This document shows positions 1 to 4,596 of a stretch of DNA of 5,591 nucleotides, piece after piece (the first letter of the stretch is position 1; each line of letters starts with the position of its first letter). The notes beneath the pieces are model-generated. The model ran no database searches. It was given only the letters and a program-made list of their open reading frames with translations, and was not told the origin of the DNA. Source of the stretch: Chloroflexota bacterium. GTDB taxonomy: Bacteria > Chloroflexota > Anaerolineae > 4572-78. The position numbers were made by a program, and so were the translations under genes. Where the stretch lies: contig JAJRUC010000155.1 in assembly GCA_024278015.1 (NCBI GenBank), forward strand, positions 1-5,591, given 5' to 3'.

Positions 1-868
1 CCAATTGAGCCACGGCGGCGTGCATCAGGGCAAATTCCGCCGCCCCGCCGATGAAATTGCCGGTGCGTAAATCTGACACGGAGGGCACGTAGCCCGGCAC
101 CACCGGCGCGCCCGGCTTGACAAGCTGGGTGTACGTCAACCCGGAAAGCTCTTCGGCGTTGATTTGCACCAGCGTTCCGGCCAAAGCCGCCGGGCCGGTG
201 GCTCCGGCCTGGGGCGCAGACGAAAGGAAAACCGGCAGGCCCCGGCGCACCACCTCGGTCAACACCTCCACCGTTTCAGGGGCATAACGCAGCGGGCTGA
301 CCGTCCAACTGGTGACAAAGGAGATAAAAGGCCGTTCCTGCAAGGCTTGTTTGCTGCCGGCAATCATAGCGGCCATGTCGATGATGTCTCGCAGGGACGA
401 CACGGTGAAGGCGTTGCCGGTGATGTGTTTGGCCGTGCTGCTCACGGCGGCGTAAAAGGTATTCAGGTCCAGATTTTCGGCGGGGATGTCGCGGGCCACG
501 CATGGCCGCAGGTAAAAGTGAATGTTGTCCAGCGCATCAACCAGACGGCCAATGCGGGCAATATCGGCCAATGTCGATTCGCGGATACGGCCGCTGTCGA
601 TGTCCAGCACATTCACTGCCGCGCCGCCGGTGCCCATATAAACCCGCGCGCCGCCGAGGGTCATATCGTGTTTGGGGTCCCGGCCGCACAGGACAACCTC
701 GGAGGGAGCCGCCGCCAGGGCGTCTTCCACCATTGAGCGGGGGATGAACACCCGGTTGCGGTCATCGTCAACCACCGCCCCGGCCCGCCGGAAGATTTCC
801 CGGCACTCGGAGGGGGGCACTTCAAGGCCAACCTGTTCCAGCACGTCCAGCGAAGCCTGATGGATGCG
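1..868 (-). CDS. MttB-superfamily (trimethylamine methyltransferase-like) corrinoid methyltransferase, main body, truncated by the window edge
   Basis: Seen: reading leftward from 868, 289 codons are open to the window edge. They carry family-typical segments, including RIHQASLDVLEQVG at the start, MGTGGAAVNVLD, ADIARIGRLVDALDNIH, and GGAAEFALMHAAVAQL at the edge. Known: members of this family move a methyl group from a quaternary or tertiary amine (trimethylamine, glycine betaine, carnitine and relatives) to a small cytoplasmic corrinoid protein. True MttB uses pyrrolysine encoded by UAG. Here no UAG occurs in frame, and by memory alignment the equivalent position (codon at 86-88, in PVVPGYVPSVSDLR) is valine, so a substrate other than trimethylamine is likely. 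The C-terminus lies outside the window. The frame is cut off from its natural start by a TAA at 869-871. If it is translated, initiation would have to be internal, for example GTG at 844 or ATG at 733; neither has an obvious Shine-Dalgarno sequence. No corrinoid-protein gene is visible. Family assignment is firm; substrate and activity are not. Confidence 0.88.
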
Positions 869-991
869 TTACACATCGGCGGCCTTCAGGGGGCGGTACG
901 CCCCGCCGGACAATCCGGCGGGCGCAACCGGGGTGGGGACAGATTTTCGCTGCCGGCGGCTTCGGTTAGCAGTTCGATTGGTTGTAGTCAT
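869..991 (-). pseudogene. 5' piece of the MttB-family gene, ended early by an in-frame TAA
   Basis: Translation from ATG at 991 gives 40 residues, MTTTNRTANRSRRQRK through SGGAYRPLKAADV, then TAA at 871-869. A basic, low-complexity leader followed by a GGxYxPL motif is how many MttB-family proteins begin, and the next residues after the stop (RIHQASLDVLE) continue the same family alignment in the same frame. A single base change explains the break, since CAA or GAA to TAA would fit a position normally held by Q or E. An AAAGGA ribosome binding site lies about 8 bases before the ATG, so this is the original start. Recoding as pyrrolysine is not expected, because that uses UAG. TAA also ends three other genes in the window, so it is an ordinary stop here. 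A sequencing or assembly error is an alternative that cannot be excluded. Confidence 0.8.
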
Positions 992-1034
992 AAGGAGCAT
1001 CCTTTAATGCCTCAGTTCGGGATAAGGTTTGTTA

Positions 1035-1046
1035 TTCACAGATGAA
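1035..1046. repeat. 12-base direct repeat, copy 1 (TTCACAGATGAA)
   Basis: The 12-base sequence TTCACAGATGAA occurs here and again at 1239-1250 in the same orientation, within one intergenic region. This copy overlaps the predicted transcription start of the MttB-family gene on the opposite strand. CACAGAT-type motifs recur in bacterial intergenic repeats; whether this one does anything is unknown. Confidence 0.5.
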
Positions 1047-1047
1047 C

Positions 1048-1076
1048 ATTATCAGAACTCACTCAGTTGCAGTAAA
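1048..1076 (-). promoter_or_regulatory. Probable sigma-70-type promoter for the MttB-family gene
   Basis: On the minus strand, TTTACT (1076-1071, 4 of 6 matches to the -35 consensus) is followed after 17 bases by GATAAT (1053-1048, 5 of 6 matches to the -10 consensus). Transcription would begin near 1041, leaving an untranslated leader of about 50 bases before the ATG at 991. The spacing is ideal and the position is right, but there is no experimental support. Confidence 0.4.
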
Positions 1077-1097
1077 TCGCGGTGTTCTACCTCCTCC

Positions 1098-1160
1098 CCG
1101 CTTCGCGTCCGCCGACATCGGGAGAGGTACTAATTCCCTCCGCTTGAGGGCGCGAAGCGG
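1098..1160. repeat. Nested inverted repeat, possible folded intergenic element
   Basis: The 10-base arm CCGCTTCGCG (1098-1107) is exactly complementary to CGCGAAGCGG (1151-1160). Inside it lies a second small hairpin, CCCTC (1136-1140) and GAGGG (1146-1150) around a 5-base loop, directly abutting the right outer arm. Together they could form a branched structure in RNA or a cruciform in DNA. There is no T-tract after the right arm, so it is not a typical intrinsic terminator. It may be a dispersed intergenic repeat unit, but only one copy is in the window. Confidence 0.55.
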
Positions 1161-1230
1161 TTTCTCCATCAGGGATTGAGGGGGGTAAAATACCGCAACC
1201 GTGTAAGCCCTGATTATATTGCCCTGTGGG

Positions 1231-1273
1231 CACAGATTTTCACAGATGAAATCAAAAAAACCAAAAATCTGTG
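1231..1273. repeat. Inverted repeat with CACAGATTTT arms
   Basis: CACAGATTTT (1231-1240) is exactly complementary to AAAATCTGTG (1264-1273), with 23 A-rich bases between. The left arm is followed at once by CACAGATGAA, which is part of the second copy (1239-1250) of the direct repeat also found at 1035-1046. The right arm is followed by TTATCTGAGACTG and a T-rich stretch. The arms are AT-rich, so the element would be a weak transcription terminator at best. It resembles the AATCTGTG-type intergenic repeats seen in many environmental bacteria; that comparison is from memory. Confidence 0.55.
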
Positions 1274-1380
1274 TTATCTGAGACTGTTTTTGTGTTGTTT
1301 GAGCATAATTTTATTTACCCCGAATTCAGATTTTATAGTGGCGCGGCTGTTACAAAGTCAGTTTCAAGCAAGGTTTAACG

Positions 1381-2730
1381 TTAAGTAAATTCAAAGGCGG
1401 ATTGCAAAATATTCATTTGCAGGGGGCGCACGCGCCACCACAAATACAATGCTTCAACAATCATCCCCAGGCTCAGGGCAATGGCGGCGACGGGCGCGCC
1501 GGGAAATTGCAGGCTGATGCCAACGGCCAACGACGCGGCGGTCGCCAGCAAATTGAGGCCCATACCCCAATAGACATTGTTTGTGGCGCTGCCGACCATC
1601 AGTATCCCCCTGAACCAGCTTTGAACAGCAGTCAAAGCGGGCAGGCTTATCCCAAATAAAACTCCCGGAACGACATATTGAGTCAACTCATTTGAAATGG
1701 CGGTAATGTGTCGCAAGTATAGCACCAATGCCGGGCTGAAAACAACAATACCCAGGGCCAGGCAGGCCCCCACCGCCACCCGAAAACTGAATCGTCGCAA
1801 TGGAGCCAGCGCTTCAGACCGATTGAGCAAGGCGATAATCATTTCCGGCAAGGCCAGCCCGAAACTGCGGAAGAAAAGCAGCACGCTGAAGATAACCGGC
1901 CAGGCGGCCAAATTCTCTGCCGGGAAAGCCATCCGGGCCAGGCCGGCGCTAATCATCGGCTGGGCCAGCAGGCTCAAAACCGATGAAGCCGCCAGCGGGG
2001 TATGAAATTTAATGACGGTTTGGTAAGTTAGGGGGGGGCGTCGATTGGGCGCGTCCGGGCCGCTGAGGTGAGCGCGAATGATGGGCCGGGCCGCCAGCCA
2101 GGCGTACAGCAATTCGGAGAAAACGCCGGTCATCCAGGTAAGGCCGCCGACCACCACCCCCGGCAGCGACGAGAACAATACCAGACTGACGGCCACCACC
2201 AGCCCGGACAGCAATCGAACCGCCGTGCCGTAGGCCATTTGCCGGGTATGCCCAAATCGAATCAGGATGCCCTGATAAAAGCGTCGCCAACCAATGGTCG
2301 CCGCCCACAGGGTCATAATCTTCAGGGCGGGCCGGGCCACTTCGGCAATGTGCGTGGGAATGCCCATTACCCCCGGCACAAGGCCATTGAACACCGGGTC
2401 AACAAAAGCAATTAAAACGGCTATCACGGTCATCAGCAAGTTAAGAACCAACACATAGCGGCGCAACAGCCGGTAGGCCTGGGCCGAAGAGGCCAGGGCG
2501 GTACTGGTAGCCAGCAGCATAATGACCGGGCTTTCGATGGTCACTTCCAGGCTGATGACAATACCGGCGGCGGCCAGCATAGTCTTGGCCTGGGGCAGGC
2601 GGGCGACGGCGGCTTGAATCATCGGTCCTTCCAGAGTCATAAAAGCCCAACTGGCCGCCAATGGGAGCCAAAACCAAAATATTTGCCGTGGCTGTAATGT
2701 TGCGCGTGTCTGTCCAGCCTGGTCTTGCAT
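1381..2730 (-). CDS. MATE-like (MOP superfamily) multidrug/solute exporter, 12 predicted membrane helices
   Basis: The 449-residue product is hydrophobic throughout, with about twelve membrane spans (roughly residues 16-38, 50-76, 92-113, 135-158, 168-190, 192-215, 240-262, 276-302, 313-336, 350-370, 385-406, 411-433) and a short polar link near 220-238. Length and layout match MATE-type exporters, which use an ion gradient to expel organic cations or other small molecules across the inner membrane. The two halves are visibly related: PLAASWAFMTLEGPMIQA at residue 23 matches PLAASSVLSLLAQPMISA at 245, and FYQGILI near 151 matches WFRGILM near 372. ATG at 2730 is preceded by AAAGG with 8 bases of spacing. 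The gene ends with TAA. Substrate cannot be told. A distant relative such as an ANKH-like or lipid-flippase-type protein is an alternative. Upstream and divergent is the receiver gene at 3076. Confidence 0.75.
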   Translation of the reverse strand: MQDQAGQTRATLQPRQIFWFWLPLAASWAFMTLEGPMIQAAVARLPQAKTMLAAAGIVISLEVTIESPVIMLLATSTALASSAQAYRLLRRYVLVLNLLMTVIAVLIAFVDPVFNGLVPGVMGIPTHIAEVARPALKIMTLWAATIGWRRFYQGILIRFGHTRQMAYGTAVRLLSGLVVAVSLVLFSSLPGVVVGGLTWMTGVFSELLYAWLAARPIIRAHLSGPDAPNRRPPLTYQTVIKFHTPLAASSVLSLLAQPMISAGLARMAFPAENLAAWPVIFSVLLFFRSFGLALPEMIIALLNRSEALAPLRRFSFRVAVGACLALGIVVFSPALVLYLRHITAISNELTQYVVPGVLFGISLPALTAVQSWFRGILMVGSATNNVYWGMGLNLLATAASLAVGISLQFPGAPVAAIALSLGMIVEALYLWWRVRPLQMNILQSAFEFT

Positions 2731-2790
2731 CCACTATGCCTTTGGACCGAAGAATGACCGTCCACTTTGCTTGCTTCAATCAATGCACAC

Positions 2791-2796
2791 ACTATA
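2791..2796 (-). promoter_or_regulatory. Weak candidate -10 element for the MATE-like gene
   Basis: TATAGT on the minus strand (2796-2791) matches 5 of 6 consensus bases and lies about 60 bases before the ATG at 2730. No good -35 hexamer is found at the usual distance, so this is only a candidate. Confidence 0.25.
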
Positions 2797-2899
2797 ACCG
2801 ATTTTGAATCAGAAATCTTTAGCAAAAAACTCCTAATTGTGTACTCACCTTACGCAGTACCTGGAAAATGGATGTCAAGATTTTGAAATAAACGGTATT

Positions 2900-2955
2900 T
2901 TTTATTCCCCCTCCCCCAAATTTGGGGGAGGGGGTTAGGGGGAGGGGGAATAAAA
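2900..2955. repeat. Perfect 18-bp inverted repeat with C5TC5/G5AG5 core; alternative hairpins and G-quadruplex potential
   Basis: The arm at 2900-2917 (T-rich, then ATTCCCCCTCCCCC) is exactly complementary to 2938-2955. The 20-base spacer contains another G5AG5 block (2924-2934) after AAATTT, so the same left arm can instead pair with this inner block: 2907-2934 is a perfect 28-bp palindrome. The plus strand from 2924 to 2948 has four runs of five Gs joined by A, TTA and A, a textbook quadruplex pattern; the other strand could form an i-motif. It lies in the 345-base gap between two divergent genes, upstream of the receiver-gene promoter. No T-run follows, so it is not an ordinary terminator. 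From memory, similar C-rich/AAATTT/G-rich palindromes are dispersed between genes in Chloroflexota and Cyanobacteria. Confidence 0.85.
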
Positions 2956-3026
2956 TTTGATTATAAAACTTTTATCCGTCAAATTTTAAACTGCGTAAGT
3001 CCTGGATGTATTGAAATTCGATTATG

Positions 3027-3035
3027 TGCTATAAT
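3027..3035 (+). promoter_or_regulatory. Extended -10 promoter (TGCTATAAT) for the receiver-domain gene
   Basis: TGC followed by a perfect TATAAT (3030-3035) makes an extended -10 element. A -35 hexamer at the standard 17-base distance is poor (TGTATT); TTGAAA at 3011 is nearer consensus but only 13 bases away. Extended -10 promoters often tolerate a weak -35. Transcription would start near 3042, about 34 bases before the ATG. Confidence 0.6.
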
Positions 3036-3075
3036 TTCTGTAGATGAGTCCGGATAGCGATAAAAAGGAACGGCG

Positions 3076-3747
3076 ATGCTGACCGAACTGAAGGTATTAA
3101 TAATTGAAGACCGGCGGGAAAATATTGTCTTTTTGGCGAATAACGTTTTAAAACCAAAAGGGTACGAAATTATCACCGCTATGGATGGCGAAATCGGCCT
3201 GCGCAAAGCGCTGGAAGAAGCCCCGGACCTGATTATCACCGACCTGAACTTGCCGAAAATAAACGGGCTGGATATTCTGGCCGATTTGCGGGAACGAAGA
3301 TGCTCCGTCCCGGCCATTGTGATGACCTTTCAGGGGTCTGAAGAAATCGCCGTCCGGGCGTTTCGGTTGGGGGCCAAAGATTACCTGATAAAGCCCTTTA
3401 CCGTGGACGAATTTGACGCGGCCCTGGAACGGGCGCTGGGCAACCCGAAACCCGCCGCCGCGCCCGATGAGTCCCGGCAACGGGAGACGGCCGCCCTTGC
3501 CGCTGAAGTGGAACGACTGACCGACCTGCTGGCGCATCAGGAACGCCTGACCACCGATGCCAGACAGACAGCCCGGTCGATGATGCTCTTTATTCAACAC
3601 CAGCAAAAAGAAAGCCTGCACCAGCAACAGGTTTTGAAAACACTGTGCGCCCGGACCAAAAGTTTGTTTGAGGCGTTTAACCAACTGGTCATTCAGGCAG
3701 ATGTTCAGGTGGCGCAGTTTCATCGCCCCCCGCATGATGAATCGTGA
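3076..3747 (+). CDS. Stand-alone response-regulator receiver protein with a helical C-terminal tail
   Basis: Residues 5-121 form a complete CheY-like receiver domain. The acidic pair E11-D12, the phosphate-accepting D56 (in IITDLNLP), T84 (in IVMTFQG) and K106 (in YLIKPF) are all present, so phosphorylation by a histidine kinase is expected. Residues 122-133 are a Pro/Ala-rich linker. Residues 134-210 are rich in Glu, Gln, Leu and Arg and look like a long helix or coiled coil; no DNA-binding, GGDEF, EAL, HD-GYP or kinase domain follows. The protein therefore probably acts through protein contacts, by dimerising or docking on a kinase or another regulator. No histidine kinase gene is in the window. 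ATG at 3076 has AAGGAA five bases upstream and its own promoter; the gene ends with TGA. The cyclic-nucleotide-binding gene follows after 95 bases. Confidence 0.9.
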   Translation: MLTELKVLIIEDRRENIVFLANNVLKPKGYEIITAMDGEIGLRKALEEAPDLIITDLNLPKINGLDILADLRERRCSVPAIVMTFQGSEEIAVRAFRLGAKDYLIKPFTVDEFDAALERALGNPKPAAAPDESRQRETAALAAEVERLTDLLAHQERLTTDARQTARSMMLFIQHQQKESLHQQQVLKTLCARTKSLFEAFNQLVIQADVQVAQFHRPPHDES

Positions 3748-3787
3748 CCCGAAAAACAGGCAACAAGTAACACAAATTATCGATTCG

Positions 3788-3796
3788 TGATATAAT
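3788..3796 (+). promoter_or_regulatory. Extended -10 promoter (TGATATAAT) for the cyclic-nucleotide-binding gene
   Basis: A perfect TATAAT (3791-3796) is preceded by TGA, the same extended -10 form as at 3027-3035. The -35 region is poor (TAACAC at 3768-3773). A start near 3803 would leave about 40 untranslated bases before the ATG at 3843. This suggests the gene is transcribed on its own, perhaps in addition to read-through from the receiver gene. Confidence 0.55.
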
Positions 3797-3842
3797 AAAC
3801 ATATTCCCTTTTTATTATCCAGCAACCACGCAGGAGTGTGTT

Positions 3843-4286
3843 ATGTCGGAAATGAAACGATTTTTGAAAGGCATCGAAATGTTCATCGGCCTGTCTGATG
3901 AACAACTTGATAAAGTAGCCGCATTGTGCAGCCCCAATCAGTTTGAAACCCACAGTACCATCATCGAACTGAACTCCCCCCCTGATAATTTCTTCCTGAT
4001 TCAGGCCGGCACGGTAGAAATTTTGACCGCGCCGGAAGAAGAAACGCAAAAATCGGATGGCGTGGTGGTGACACTGGGCAAAGGTCAAAGCTTCGGCGAG
4101 ATGGGCCTGGTTGACAGCGGCAAACGGTCTGCTACCGTCAAAGCCACCACCCCCGCCACAATGCTGTCCATCAATTGCAAAGAGTTTATCAACCTGTGCG
4201 AAGCAGACCCCTACCTGGGCTATCAGGTGATGCGCAATATTGCCGTTGACCTGTCTTTCAAACTACGCTACAGAAACCTGATTTGA
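3843..4286 (+). CDS. Stand-alone cyclic-nucleotide-binding (CRP/FNR-like sensor) domain protein
   Basis: The 147 residues make a single cNMP-binding beta-roll. The start (FLKGIEMFIGLSDEQLDKV) is the usual leading helix of this fold. The phosphate-binding cassette reads FGEMGLVDSGKRSATV, with G85-E86 and R95-S96-A97 in place. In known family members the Glu contacts the ribose and the Arg the cyclic phosphate, so ligand binding is plausible. The chain stops after one helix (QVMRNIAVDLSFKLRYRNLI), where CRP-type regulators continue into a helix-turn-helix, so this is not a transcription factor by itself. Known stand-alone domains of this kind act as regulatory subunits or protein-protein switches. 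ATG at 3843 has AGGAG six bases upstream; the gene ends with TGA. It sits between a receiver protein and a small unknown protein, which fits a signalling role. Whether it binds cAMP, cGMP or no nucleotide is open. Confidence 0.87.
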   Translation: MSEMKRFLKGIEMFIGLSDEQLDKVAALCSPNQFETHSTIIELNSPPDNFFLIQAGTVEILTAPEEETQKSDGVVVTLGKGQSFGEMGLVDSGKRSATVKATTPATMLSINCKEFINLCEADPYLGYQVMRNIAVDLSFKLRYRNLI

Positions 4287-4348
4287 CGATGGCGACGAGG
4301 TGTTTTATCTTCAAAACTGTTTTCGGGGGACGTTGAATGAATGCCGGT

Positions 4349-4355
4349 AAAGGAG
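4349..4355 (+). promoter_or_regulatory. Ribosome binding site that fixes the start of the 68-residue gene
   Basis: AAAGGAG lies six bases before ATG at 4362. An in-frame upstream ATG at 4341 has no comparable site, and starting there would place this ribosome binding site inside the coding sequence (encoding KEL). The 4362 start is preferred. Confidence 0.75.
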
Positions 4356-4361
4356 TTGACC

Positions 4362-4568
4362 ATGACCACATATAAAGTTAGCATTGTTGTGCCCGGTCGC
4401 CGTGATGTAGGCGGTATCCAGAACCTGGAAACCGAGCCGAAAACGGGCGATTATCTGATGCTGGGCGAAGAAAAATACAAAATCATCGACGTGGCCGAAC
4501 TGATGCCGCCCCGGGGTGATTTTGCCTACCTGCACGCCACCTGCCGGCCCGTAAAAGACAACGGCTAA
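4362..4568 (+). CDS. Small unrecognised protein, 68 residues
   Basis: The product starts MTTYKVSIVVPGRRD and ends CRPVKDNG. It has no membrane segment or signal peptide, so it should be cytoplasmic. The pattern suggests several short beta strands (YKVSIVV, DYLMLGEEKYKIIDVAEL, AYLHATCRPV) linked by turns rich in Gly, Pro and charged residues; a small beta-barrel or SH3-like fold would fit, which is inference only. Codon use resembles its neighbours, and it has a strong ribosome binding site, so it is likely a real gene. An in-frame ATG at 4341 would add seven residues but is less likely. It lies 75 bases after the cyclic-nucleotide-binding gene and 28 bases before the DUF1028 gene, so co-transcription with the latter is likely. 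Function unknown. Confidence 0.72.
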   Translation: MTTYKVSIVVPGRRDVGGIQNLETEPKTGDYLMLGEEKYKIIDVAELMPPRGDFAYLHATCRPVKDNG

Positions 4569-4596
4569 ACGCTCACCCCAAAAGGAGACAGGTATC

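Larger units (their letters stand above)
992..1380. other. Intergenic region of 389 bases between the MttB-family gene start and the MATE-like gene end
   Basis: Besides the promoter and repeats listed separately, nothing else convincing is visible. A 70-codon frame on the plus strand (1176-1388) runs through the inverted repeat, lacks a clear ribosome binding site, and overlaps the end of the transporter gene, so it is not called. The tail from 1281 to 1380 is AT-rich and shows no clear GC-rich hairpin with a T-run to end the transporter transcript. Confidence 0.6.
2731..3075. other. Divergent intergenic region of 345 bases
   Basis: It separates the leftward transporter gene from the rightward receiver gene and should contain promoters for both. 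It is AT-rich apart from the C/G block at 2907-2948. No small gene with a ribosome binding site was found. The listed promoter elements and palindrome account for what can be recognised; 2825-2895 shows nothing identifiable. Confidence 0.6.

Noticed and set aside
164..736. 190-codon open frame on the plus strand
   Set aside because: It lies antisense to the MttB-family gene, whose protein matches a known family. The plus-strand product is rich in Gly, Arg and His and resembles nothing, as expected of a shadow in GC-rich DNA.
869..871. Pyrrolysine recoding at the interrupted codon
   Set aside because: The stop is TAA, not TAG, and sits near the N-terminus, far from the pyrrolysine position of MttB.
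1176..1388. 70-codon open frame on the plus strand in the intergenic region
   Set aside because: It passes through the CACAGAT inverted repeat, has no clear ribosome binding site, and overlaps the end of the transporter gene. Its product looks like translated repeat.
2009..2415. Open frames of 99 and 115 codons overlapping the transporter gene
   Set aside because: They are shadows of the 449-codon transporter frame; their Pro/Arg/Gly- and Gln/Asn-rich products match no family.
2900..2955. Intrinsic terminator
   Set aside because: The stem is strong, but neither strand has a T-run directly after the G-rich arm, and it lies upstream of both divergent genes, not downstream of any.
2900..2955. 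CRISPR array or mobile-element end
   Set aside because: There are no regularly spaced repeats with distinct spacers, no transposase frame and no visible target duplication.
3148..3825. 225-codon open frame on the minus strand
   Set aside because: It is opposite the receiver gene, whose catalytic residues are all present. Its product has no recognisable domain, and it runs over the promoter of the next gene.
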